Below, piece by piece: positions 15,633-23,590 of a DNA stretch of 47,119 nt. Under the pieces are notes generated by a model that worked only from the letters and a program-made list of their open reading frames with translations, did no database searches and had not been told where the DNA came from. Position 1 is the first letter of the stretch; each line of letters opens with the position of its first letter. Location of the stretch: contig CATLTV010000015.1 in assembly GCA_950059285.1 (NCBI GenBank), positions 1 to 47,119 on the forward strand, written 5' to 3'. This DNA is from an uncultured Pseudomonadota bacterium. GTDB lineage: Bacteria; Myxococcota_A; Bradymonadia; Bradymonadales; Bradymonadaceae. Made by a program: the position numbers and the translations under genes.

Positions 15633-17300
15633 ATGAGCGAACCCACCTCTTTTGATGAGCTTTATAACAGCGTTCAGAAGGCTTCTTTTGTTGAGGAAGT
15701 CTCGGATGGCTTTATCTTCTCTCTTGTAGGTTATGGAGACGATGCTCCACAACTTGTGGTGGATGCTTCCGAGTTTAATGCAGAACGCACTGTGCCTGAA
15801 GGTGAGGTTGAGGTTCTGGTTGAGCGCCCATGGGGCGGCACCTACTGGAGCGCGTCTGTGCTCAAGGCCGAAAAACTCGCCATGTACTCCATCCTTGAAG
15901 AGCTCGCCGCCGAGAAAAAGACGCTGCGCGGTGTGATTGTGGGCTCCAATCGTGGTGGATTGATCGCTGATGTTGGTGTGCGCGGCTTCATCCCCTGGAG
16001 TCAGGTTGATCTCCATCGTGTGAATGATGCGAGCCCTTACATTGGTAGGGAAGAAGAGTTCTCGGTCATGGAGTTTGACGCCGACAAGTGCGAGCTTGTG
16101 CTGAGCCGCGCATTGCTCCTCAAGAAAGAACTTCATCAGCAAACAAAACTTACGCGTGAGCGTCTGGTCAAGGGCGAGGTCTTTGATGGCGTGGTTCGCA
16201 CGATCAAACCTTATGGCGCGTTTGTTGATGTGGGTGGTGTTGAAGGTTTGCTTCATGTCACCAACATGAGCTGGGCGCGCGTGGATCAACCTGATGAGTT
16301 GTTCCGCGTGGGTGATGAGGTCAAGGTCATGGTGTTGGATTACGACATCAAAAAAGATCGCCTCTCTCTTGGTCGCAAGCAGTTGCTCAATGATCCGTGG
16401 AAGGATGTGTCAAGCAAGTTCAACGTTGGTGATGTGGTGACCGGATCGGTCGTCAGCCTCGCTGATTATGGCGCATTCGTCGAGATCGCGCCTGGTCTTG
16501 AAGGTCTTGTTCATGTGACCGAGCTTTCCTGGACTTCTCGTGTGGAACACCCGTCTCAACTTCTTGAAATTGGTCAGGAAATTGGCGTGAAAGTGTTGTC
16601 CATAGATACGGATGAGCGTCGTGTCTCCTTGAGTATCAAGCAGTTGACACCAAACCCATGGGAAGTGTTCGCCAAGAACGTCAATGAAGGCGATATCCTC
16701 TCTGGTGAGGTGCGCAATGTGACCGACTTTGGCGCGTTTATCGAGGTCGCCCCAGGTGTTGAAGGTCTTGTTCATGTGAGCAATGTGTCATGGACAGAGA
16801 AGAGCATTGATCCTGCAAAGTTCTTCAAGATTGGTGCAACTCAGGAGGTCAAGATCCTCTCCATGGATGTGGAGTCCGAGCGACTTGAGCTTGGTATCAA
16901 GCAGCTTGTGAACGACCCATGGGCAGATGTGGAGCAGGTCGCAAAGCCTGGCACCAAGGTCCCTGTGGTGATCACCAGAACTACCGAGTTTGGTGCATTT
17001 GCACAGATCAAGGAAGGCATTGAGGGCTTGATTCATATCTCCGAGTTGAGTCAGGATCGCGTTGAGAATGTGTTGAGTGTGGTGCGCGTGGGTCAGGAAG
17101 TTGATGCTCTTGTACTTAGCGTGGACAGAGGTTCACAACGTATTAGCCTCTCTCTCAAGCGTGATCAGGTCGATGAGGAGCTTGCAAGCTCGTACTCCTC
17201 TGATGATGATCTTGCGACAAGCACACTGGGCGATATTTTGCGCGAGCAACTTGGTCTTGATGCTCCTGTTGCTGCCGAAACCGTATCCGAGGAAGAGTAA
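15633..17300 (+). CDS. rpsA: 30S ribosomal protein S1
   Basis: A 555-residue RNA-binding ribosomal protein for mRNA docking. Five clear S1 OB-fold domains are seen (starting with TLRGVIVGSNRGG, then GEVFDGVVRTIKPYGAF, GDVVTGSVVSLADYGAF, GDILSGEVRNVTDFGAF and a final divergent one with TRTTEFGAF), after a degenerate first domain. GAFV/I and EGLxHVT/S repeats are typical. The acidic tail is normal for S1. ATG 15633 is chosen because AAGGA lies 10 bases upstream; a TTG 9 codons earlier is possible. The following gene starts at the very next base, so the two are probably translationally coupled. Confidence 0.93.
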   Translation: MSEPTSFDELYNSVQKASFVEEVSDGFIFSLVGYGDDAPQLVVDASEFNAERTVPEGEVEVLVERPWGGTYWSASVLKAEKLAMYSILEELAAEKKTLRGVIVGSNRGGLIADVGVRGFIPWSQVDLHRVNDASPYIGREEEFSVMEFDADKCELVLSRALLLKKELHQQTKLTRERLVKGEVFDGVVRTIKPYGAFVDVGGVEGLLHVTNMSWARVDQPDELFRVGDEVKVMVLDYDIKKDRLSLGRKQLLNDPWKDVSSKFNVGDVVTGSVVSLADYGAFVEIAPGLEGLVHVTELSWTSRVEHPSQLLEIGQEIGVKVLSIDTDERRVSLSIKQLTPNPWEVFAKNVNEGDILSGEVRNVTDFGAFIEVAPGVEGLVHVSNVSWTEKSIDPAKFFKIGATQEVKILSMDVESERLELGIKQLVNDPWADVEQVAKPGTKVPVVITRTTEFGAFAQIKEGIEGLIHISELSQDRVENVLSVVRVGQEVDALVLSVDRGSQRISLSLKRDQVDEELASSYSSDDDLATSTLGDILREQLGLDAPVAAETVSEEE

Positions 17301-19010
17301 TTGAACTCTGTATTTCATGAGCTCTGGTGGGGGACGCATCGCTTCTCCTCCAGAGCTATGTTTTTGGCCTGTGAACATGGCCATCTTGACACATCTTCAG
17401 GCGCGGTAACCTCACAAAGTAAAGAGTTTTTTCTGACTCATATCAACCACTTGTGGGGTGGTGTTCTGTTGGGTGAGGTCTATCCTACGCGACCTTCCGA
17501 GGGTTCGATAACCCGAGGTTTTGTGGTTGATTCTGCATCTTCTCTACATGCCTTGTGCGAGCTTATTACCGAGCTAAGACAGGTGCGTGAAGATGTGAAG
17601 TTTGGCCTGCATATTGAACAACCTGGTGCCTGGGATGACGCGTTGCTTGCGAACCTGTGTGAGCATCTTGACTGGGTTGAGTATGACCTCACAGAGTTGA
17701 CAGGCGATGTGCTTGAACGCACTCGCGTACTTTTTCAGGATTCCGATACACAACTTGCTGTGAGCGTGGGTCTTGACCCTGATGAAGGGGTGGAGCAACT
17801 TGAGCTGCCTCGTGCGTTACTCGCGCAGGTAAACGTGACCAGTGCGCCTGTTTTGGTGCATGTGTCTTTTGCTCGCGATGCGTACAAGCATTGTGTTGCA
17901 GGGAGTGAGCGTGCGAGCGCAAAGCTTGGTAAACTTGCACAGCAACTGGTTCAGGACACTCCTCATTTTTTGATGGTGTCAGGACGTATCAAGCACGCTG
18001 AAGATGGTCGTCGAGTGCTTGATTTCCATGGCGCTTCATTCATCGGGATGACTCGCGCAGCGCTGGCAGAACCCCAGATCTTGCGACGAGATGCCGAGCG
18101 TAAAATGAGCATCTTCTGTACAGGGTGTATGGCGTGTGTGCCTGAAGTATCCAGGGCTGTACAGGCAGTGCTTCCTCAGCGCATGTGCAATTTGCATGTG
18201 CCCTCATCATTTGATGCAAGCCTCATGAGCGGAAAGTCTCTGGCGATGATTGGCGCGAGTTATATGGCGCTCACCATGGCCGAGCAGGCAGCGTTGGCGG
18301 GTGCAACACAGGTCACGGTGTACACCATGGGTGTGACGCAAGGTGGGCTGATGCGTCTGCGAGGCAGGATTCCTGGGCAAGCCGAGAGTGCCGAGGCCGT
18401 CTTTCAGCGTCTTGAGCAGTGTCGAGCACAGCCCGTTATTCAGTGGGACAATACACCATATCAGGCACATGAACTTGTAGAGAAGATTGCCAACGAACCT
18501 GTTGATGAGGTTTTTGTAAGTCTAATGCCAGACATGGTTTTTTGTGCTGATGGTACAGGTTTGCCTGACGTTCAGCAACTTGATGCCATGCGCGTATTGC
18601 AAGAGGGGAGCACACGGCGAGCCTATCCTGATATGAGCTTTGCACATCCGATTATTGTGCTGGGCACAGACCTGTTTGCTGCTGATCTTGCGCTCTACAT
18701 TCGTATGCAAGATCACCCCGTGTGGTACGTCAGTGAGCAGGTGGCAGGAGACTCTCATGAAGCGTGGCAAGAGGTATGTGTGGCGCGCTTGAAAGATAGA
18801 GGTGTGGAGATGCTTGATCGCTTACCTTGTGAGGGGGAAACCTTGCCTGAGAGCTGGGAGAAAGGTGTGTATGTCGTGGACACACGTGGTGGTTTTCAGG
18901 TGAGCGGGCTTGAACGTGAGCTTGTGAGCACTCTGGGGCGTGATGTGACCATTGTCAGGGATACTTACGAGCCTCTCGCTTTATTGAAGATGGTTCAAGA
19001 GATTATATAA
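17301..19010 (+). CDS. Degenerate Old Yellow Enzyme/FadH-like protein (probable pseudoenzyme)
   Basis: A 569-residue protein with the layout of 2,4-dienoyl-CoA reductase-type flavoenzymes: a TIM barrel (about 1-265, ending with a VSGRI...FIGMTRAALAEPQILR strand-loop), a Cys cluster (about 275-297), then a Rossmann region (from about 315). The catalytic and cofactor motifs are eroded. The Gly-rich loops read IGASYMA and LGTDLFA instead of GxGxxG, and the Cys spacing is C-x2-C-x2-C-x16-C rather than the usual C-x2-C-x3-C-x11-C. The N-terminus lacks the OYE flavin motif. The start is a TTG at 17301 directly after the rpsA stop, with GAGGAAGAG upstream; ATG 17358 is an alternative. Co-expression with S1 is likely; role unknown. 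Confidence 0.7.
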   Translation: MNSVFHELWWGTHRFSSRAMFLACEHGHLDTSSGAVTSQSKEFFLTHINHLWGGVLLGEVYPTRPSEGSITRGFVVDSASSLHALCELITELRQVREDVKFGLHIEQPGAWDDALLANLCEHLDWVEYDLTELTGDVLERTRVLFQDSDTQLAVSVGLDPDEGVEQLELPRALLAQVNVTSAPVLVHVSFARDAYKHCVAGSERASAKLGKLAQQLVQDTPHFLMVSGRIKHAEDGRRVLDFHGASFIGMTRAALAEPQILRRDAERKMSIFCTGCMACVPEVSRAVQAVLPQRMCNLHVPSSFDASLMSGKSLAMIGASYMALTMAEQAALAGATQVTVYTMGVTQGGLMRLRGRIPGQAESAEAVFQRLEQCRAQPVIQWDNTPYQAHELVEKIANEPVDEVFVSLMPDMVFCADGTGLPDVQQLDAMRVLQEGSTRRAYPDMSFAHPIIVLGTDLFAADLALYIRMQDHPVWYVSEQVAGDSHEAWQEVCVARLKDRGVEMLDRLPCEGETLPESWEKGVYVVDTRGGFQVSGLERELVSTLGRDVTIVRDTYEPLALLKMVQEII

Positions 19011-19012
19011 CG

Positions 19013-19088
19013 GACCAAAAAGAGACGGAAAAAGGGGCGGCCATTTGACTAGTCAAATGGCCGCCCCTTTTTCCGTCTCTTTTTGGTC
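19013..19088. terminator. 76-bp perfect loopless palindrome, GGGGCGGCC family
   Basis: Arms 19013-19050 and 19051-19088 pair perfectly over 38 bp; the centre is TTTGACTAGTCAAA. It is the longest in the window. It starts 2 bp after one stop codon and reaches into the TGA of the convergent gene (19087-19089). Its inner 46 bp nearly match the core of the 15045 element, but its outer arms are unrelated. Confidence 0.88.
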
Positions 19089-19620
19089 ACTCTTCAAGGT
19101 GAATGTGAAGATCGCGGAGATATTCTTTTTCATCGTCGCTGAGGTCCTGAAGTGGCGTATCATCCTCTGCTTGATTTTCCTGCTTGGTCGTTGACGTTGC
19201 GAGTGCTTTCTTGCGTTTGGAGAGGAATGCCACGGCGACAACAGCGAGCACAAGTGCGATAAGAATCAGCACAATGAGCATCATGTTATCTTTGGGTGGA
19301 GGCTCCACAATGCGGAACTGTTCGCCGTATGTGGCCACAACCTGATTTTTGATCTCTTCCTTGTCGAGTCCTTTTTTCGCGAGATCCTGGATATCTCGAC
19401 GAACCTTCGCCGCGTTGGGAGAAGGGCACATCATGAGTGTCTTGCCAGGACAAAAAGGGCTGTAGATTTCGTTGCTTACCTCAACTGTGAGCCTGGACAC
19501 TTCACCCGTTTCTCGTGACGAGTCAGCAGGTTGCTGCGCGTGAAGTGGGGCACAGAGGAAGAGGGCCACGCTCAGGAGCATGGCGTGTAAAGTGCGACGA
19601 ATGAGACGTTGGTTGTGCAT
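19087..19620 (-). CDS. CcmH/NrfF-like cytochrome c maturation family protein
   Basis: A 177-residue membrane protein. A signal peptide ends near LHAQ, then a CcmH-like domain (about 45-100) carries SPFCPGKTLMMCPSPNA and a helical YGEQF-type end, followed by a transmembrane helix (about 113-133) and an acidic cytoplasmic tail. In classical CcmH the thiols are CxxC; here they are C-x7-C, seen in a divergent deltaproteobacterial subtype, so heme-thiol reduction is uncertain. The start at 19620 lies 5 bp after the M61 peptidase stop, so both are one operon. No other ccm genes are present. Confidence 0.7.
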   Translation of the reverse strand: MHNQRLIRRTLHAMLLSVALFLCAPLHAQQPADSSRETGEVSRLTVEVSNEIYSPFCPGKTLMMCPSPNAAKVRRDIQDLAKKGLDKEEIKNQVVATYGEQFRIVEPPPKDNMMLIVLILIALVLAVVAVAFLSKRKKALATSTTKQENQAEDDTPLQDLSDDEKEYLRDLHIHLEE

Positions 19621-19624
19621 GGCG

Positions 19625-21418
19625 CTATTGACCTGTGAGAGAGAGCCAGGAAGAGAGCAGCTCGCGTTGCTCTTGTGTAAGGTCATCAAGAGGTTTGATG
19701 GCGTAGGTGTCTGCGGGAGGAGCCGCAGTGGTAATTGTTTTCTCCAGGATCTGACCGCGTCGATTGAGGAGAACGGTGGTTGTATGGTTCGGCGCGTATT
19801 TTTGCAAGAGCGCGTTCCAATCCGCCGTCGAACTTACTCGCCAGTGATCAAACGCGATGATTTCATCGCCCGCATAAATACCTGCGTGATAGGCAGGAGA
19901 GTCTGTGGGGACAAATGTAACGCGGAGTTGACCTTGTTGATCCTTGGTTTGAACGCCTGTCCACGCCGAGGGAATGGCTTGTTTGTGGGACTTTTCAAGC
20001 TGTAGGCCGCAAGGGGCGAGGTAGTGTTGCCAGTCGATTTCCTCGGTGGATTTGATGAGTGTCTGGATTTCAGCAGAGACATCTACCCCTGTGGCCTTGA
20101 GGATCCATTCTGCGTAGCTGTCTTCCTTGTAGCCCTCTCCTGTATCGACGTAGTGTTGCCAGAGGAGTTGAAGGACATCATCCAGGGAGTGTTTGTTTTG
20201 TGTCTTTGCACGCAAGAAGAGGTCGAGCGCAAAGCATACAAGTTCGCCCTTGAGGTAGTAGGAGACGCTAGAGTTTTTGGTGTGTTCATCGGGGCGGTAA
20301 AGTTTGACCCAGGCATTAAAGCTTGATGTTTCAAGGTCATGCAAGAGTCTTCCTGGTGTTTGTTCCAGGATTTGAACTGCCTTTGCGATAAGCTCCAGGA
20401 AGTGCTCGCCTGAGATAAGCGAGGAGTTGAGCAGCCCAACATTCTCGTAGTAGCTGGTGATGCCTTCCACGGTCCAGAGGTCGCGCGTGTAGTTTTCATG
20501 TTGGTAGTCAAAGGGCCCAAGAACTTCGGGGCGGATGCGCTTCACGTTCCAGGTATGGAAGTGCTCATGAGAGACAAGACGCAGGAAGTTTAGATAGGAC
20601 TTGTTGGGGCGATGGCTCGCGTCAAACTCTGCGCCAGGAGGGCTATCATTGAAGCCCATCGAGGGGTAAAGAAGGAGTGTGGAGTTGTGGTGTTCAAGGC
20701 CACCAAATCCATCTTCGCTCAGGTGGACGATAAACGTGTAGTGTTCGTAGGGGAGTCCGCCAAAAAGGTTGGCATGTGCGAGTACGATCTTTGAGACATC
20801 GTCTTTGAGTCGCGCTTCGTTGAAGTTGCCTCTTCCCCATATGGCGATTTCATGAGGTACATCAAGCACATCGAAGTATATGGATGTGTGGCAACCTAAT
20901 TCCACGGGTGTGTCAAAGAGGATGTCGAAGTTTTCGGCGAGGTAGATTTTCTTGTCTTTATCCAGACAGGTCAGACCTGTGGCGACACGCCATTGCGCGG
21001 GGACATCGAAGGTGATTTCACTGCTGCGGTCGAGCTGCCCGTGAGGGTAGAGGAAGGTTGAGACACCATTGAGAGAGCCATGTGTGGCATCAAGGTGGTT
21101 GGTACGCACGGCAAGTTCATGAGAGAAGACCTCGTAGTTGACGTTGACTTCTGGGGTGTGCGCGGGGAAGGAGACCTTCCATGTGGCCTTGTCCTGTTGG
21201 GTGATGTGGAGGGGAGTACCATCAGGAAGAGAGGCCGATATATTTTGAATGTGACGTGCGTACTCACGAATAAGATAGCTTCCTGGGCTCCACGCGGGCA
21301 TGGAGAGAAGGATGGATGTCACGTCTTCCTGAATATCAGCAATGTGCATGGAGATATGGAAGAGGTGGCTATCGGGGTTAGGCGTGGAGACGCTGTACTG
21401 GATCGGGGATAGTGTCAT
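19625..21418 (-). CDS. M61-family glycyl aminopeptidase with PDZ domain
   Basis: A metallo-aminopeptidase of about 597 residues. The zinc motif HEHFH lies in SHEHFHTWNVKRIRP (about residues 285-300), followed by LWTVEGITSYYE with the third zinc ligand. A beta-rich N-terminal domain and a C-terminal PDZ (GVQTKDQQG...SPAYHAGIYAGDEIIAFD) complete the family layout. The open frame extends to 21532, but that stretch is not family-like. ATG 21418 or 21424 fits the family start, without a clear Shine-Dalgarno site. No obvious signal peptide with this start, so it may be cytoplasmic. The stop is 5 bp before the CcmH-like gene. Confidence 0.85.
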   Translation of the reverse strand: MTLSPIQYSVSTPNPDSHLFHISMHIADIQEDVTSILLSMPAWSPGSYLIREYARHIQNISASLPDGTPLHITQQDKATWKVSFPAHTPEVNVNYEVFSHELAVRTNHLDATHGSLNGVSTFLYPHGQLDRSSEITFDVPAQWRVATGLTCLDKDKKIYLAENFDILFDTPVELGCHTSIYFDVLDVPHEIAIWGRGNFNEARLKDDVSKIVLAHANLFGGLPYEHYTFIVHLSEDGFGGLEHHNSTLLLYPSMGFNDSPPGAEFDASHRPNKSYLNFLRLVSHEHFHTWNVKRIRPEVLGPFDYQHENYTRDLWTVEGITSYYENVGLLNSSLISGEHFLELIAKAVQILEQTPGRLLHDLETSSFNAWVKLYRPDEHTKNSSVSYYLKGELVCFALDLFLRAKTQNKHSLDDVLQLLWQHYVDTGEGYKEDSYAEWILKATGVDVSAEIQTLIKSTEEIDWQHYLAPCGLQLEKSHKQAIPSAWTGVQTKDQQGQLRVTFVPTDSPAYHAGIYAGDEIIAFDHWRVSSTADWNALLQKYAPNHTTTVLLNRRGQILEKTITTAAPPADTYAIKPLDDLTQEQRELLSSWLSLTGQ

Positions 21419-21523
21419 GTGCATAAATTGAGGTGTAAAGGTTTTAAGAAAAAAGAACAGGCAGGTGATGCTGCCTGGGCATATGATGTGTGTGGCGCAA
21501 ATTTTTTGCAAGTTCAAGCACAG

Positions 21524-21557
21524 AGAGCGCATCTTTTCTTGAGAAAAGATGCGCTCT
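21524..21557 (-). terminator. 16-bp perfect stem, 2-nt loop, terminator of the Tad-like operon
   Basis: Arms 21524-21539 and 21542-21557 pair perfectly around TG. It lies 31 bp past the stop at 21589 on the minus strand, at the end of the Tad-like run. A T4 tract lies inside the stem. Confidence 0.7.
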
Positions 21558-21588
21558 TCATCCTCTGGTTTCGAAAAAACAGATGAAC

Positions 21589-22629
21589 CTAGTCGGATGT
21601 CATCGTATCAATGATGGATCCGCCCGTGTCATTATCAGGGTAGATTGAGATAGTGACAAATTCGCCGTTGCGCTGGAATGTGAGGAGTTTGGTGTGTTCA
21701 AACTGAGGGTTTTGGCTGGCGATACGCTGGTGAAGTGTTTTGCCTGGCATGGGTAGCCAGCCATTGCGAGGCATGGCTTCACGGTAGAAGCGTGCAACAT
21801 CGTCAGGTGTGGAGGGCGCGGTGAGGATCTGTTTGACGTAAGGTTTGTCGTTGGCAACGGTGGCGAAGCGAGTCAAGCGAGCGCAGCCAATACAAGAGGG
21901 GATGCTCAGGTCAGGTGCGTTGTCGGTGAGTGTGCTTTCGGGGTCTTGAAAGCGCTCGTCCATGGTTTTTGTGACATCAAAGTCTTCATCCGACCAGGTT
22001 GCAGTGACGGTTGATTCGTTTTTGATGGGGTTCCAGTTTGCCTCAACGTAGCGGTGCATTTTGAAGAGGTTGTGGAAGTTTGAGGGGGCGTATTCTTCGT
22101 TGTCCTGATTGTAGTGAAACTGGAGGTGGTCGACATCAATGACAGCGCCATTCATGATGACACGGTCTTCATCGTGGTAGGCGACCTGTACTTCACCTGC
22201 GAGTGAGGCTGCGGCACGTTCATTGGCAGCGACCTTGAGTTTTTTTGGATCTTTGAGGAGTTCCTTGTCGAGCTGAACGCCCCATGTTTTGGAGTTTACG
22301 CCACGATCCACAAACGCGCGTTGATACTCATCGATGAGTTCATTGGGGCGTTTGGGCGAGGTGCGCGTAGAGAAGTAGATTTCAGTGCCATTGTAGTTGT
22401 AGATGCGAGGCTTTTCGTGGCCAAGGTCATCAAGTGCAGCGACAAACTTTTGTGTGGAGGTTTGGGGTGCGAGGACATCAAGGTCCACGATGTCAGCTTG
22501 TGAGTCCTGAACTTCTCCATCAGGGTTTGCGACAAGGAAGAGCGCACCGATGGCAAGGATGGTAGATCCTGCGAGCCCAAGCTTGAGGAGCGTTTTGATA
22601 TGCTTCGTTGTGGTGTTCTGATTCGACAT
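21589..22629 (-). CDS. Membrane-anchored protein of unknown function, last gene of Tad-like operon
   Basis: A 346-residue protein with one N-terminal transmembrane helix (about 18-38, GLAGSTILAIGALFLVA) and a large, probably periplasmic, part. No catalytic motif is recognised. A CIGC motif sits in DLSIPSCIGCARL (about residue 245), and a small domain near the C-terminus (DDVARFYREAMPRNGW) resembles the fold used by small periplasmic modules of the AsmA/DUF type, without certainty. The ATG at 22629 is 13 bp after the stop of the TadE-like gene, with AGGA upstream, so it is co-transcribed. It may be an assembly partner of the pilin-like proteins encoded upstream. Confidence 0.65.
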   Translation of the reverse strand: MSNQNTTTKHIKTLLKLGLAGSTILAIGALFLVANPDGEVQDSQADIVDLDVLAPQTSTQKFVAALDDLGHEKPRIYNYNGTEIYFSTRTSPKRPNELIDEYQRAFVDRGVNSKTWGVQLDKELLKDPKKLKVAANERAAASLAGEVQVAYHDEDRVIMNGAVIDVDHLQFHYNQDNEEYAPSNFHNLFKMHRYVEANWNPIKNESTVTATWSDEDFDVTKTMDERFQDPESTLTDNAPDLSIPSCIGCARLTRFATVANDKPYVKQILTAPSTPDDVARFYREAMPRNGWLPMPGKTLHQRIASQNPQFEHTKLLTFQRNGEFVTISIYPDNDTGGSIIDTMTSD

Positions 22630-22642
22630 GATGAAGCTCATC

Positions 22643-23590
22643 CTAGTAATTGGTGTCAAAGGTGTAACTTTCTCTGAAGTTCACGGCCAGGAGTGTGGAG
22701 TAGAGCTGTTGGCTCATGAGGGTCATGTGAGAGACGGTGTTGGTCTGTAAGTAATCCTGGTTGTTGGCGGCGGCGCGTGGTGCGAGCAGTGTCGTGAAGC
22801 CTGCGGAAAGTTGTGGTGCGCCAGGGAGCATGGGGTGCACCACGGTTTCCTGGTGAAAACCTTGCGCGTTGCCATATCTGAAGCCCGCAGCGAGCGCCAG
22901 ACGCGATGAGTTTGAGGTGAGCGCACGGGTATAGATGTCGCCCTCGGGGTTGTTTGTGGGGTCACCCGAGAGGAGCAGTTGATAGGACGAGGCAGACATC
23001 GTTGTGGGCAGGTTAATGCTATTTGGAAGGTCGTTGAGCGTATTGGTGTCGTTGAGTAGCTGGAACGCCGCGCGCTGCTGTGTGGGATCAAAGATATCTC
23101 CGACAGAGTCTGTGAGCGCGAGCGTATTCAGGTTATAGCGCGCATGTGCTGTGGAGATTTTGGAGTAATTATCCAGGCCAAGCGAAGAGTCGATATGGTT
23201 GTTGTTGTAGAGCCTGCCCACCATAAAGTTGGCTTCGCCCATGTGGCCGCCAGTGCCTGTGGCTTGCCAGCGTTGCTGCATGAAGTTGAGCGCGTCGGCG
23301 TTTGCTGTTTGTGTGCTGAGGTTATTGCCAGCGAGCACAGCACCAGCCGAGGCAGTGGTGTATGTTTCATCGGGTGTCTGGAAGTCGCCTGTTTGTACAG
23401 CGAGCGCATTATCCCACATTTGGGAGCTGGCACGGATTTGTGTTTCAATGCCAATATGCTGCATTTTTGAGAGCGCAAGTGTGGCAGAGAAGATCAGGAC
23501 AAACACGGGGAGCACAACGACAAATTCGGTGATGGTTGTGCCGTCTTCATCCAGGTGAAGTGTGCGAATGAAGTGAAAAGGATGTTTCAT
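22643..23590 (-). CDS. TadE-like pseudopilin
   Basis: A 315-residue protein whose N-terminus has the TadE signature: basic start, then DGTTITEFVVVLPVFVLIFSA, a type III signal-like segment with Glu at the processing region followed by a hydrophobic helix (about 20-42). The rest is an Asn/Ala/Thr-rich extracytoplasmic part with no motif. TadE proteins are minor pilins of Flp/Tad pili. Start ATG 23590 overlaps the previous stop as ATGA, showing tight translational coupling. Confidence 0.75.
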   Translation of the reverse strand: MKHPFHFIRTLHLDEDGTTITEFVVVLPVFVLIFSATLALSKMQHIGIETQIRASSQMWDNALAVQTGDFQTPDETYTTASAGAVLAGNNLSTQTANADALNFMQQRWQATGTGGHMGEANFMVGRLYNNNHIDSSLGLDNYSKISTAHARYNLNTLALTDSVGDIFDPTQQRAAFQLLNDTNTLNDLPNSINLPTTMSASSYQLLLSGDPTNNPEGDIYTRALTSNSSRLALAAGFRYGNAQGFHQETVVHPMLPGAPQLSAGFTTLLAPRAAANNQDYLQTNTVSHMTLMSQQLYSTLLAVNFRESYTFDTNY

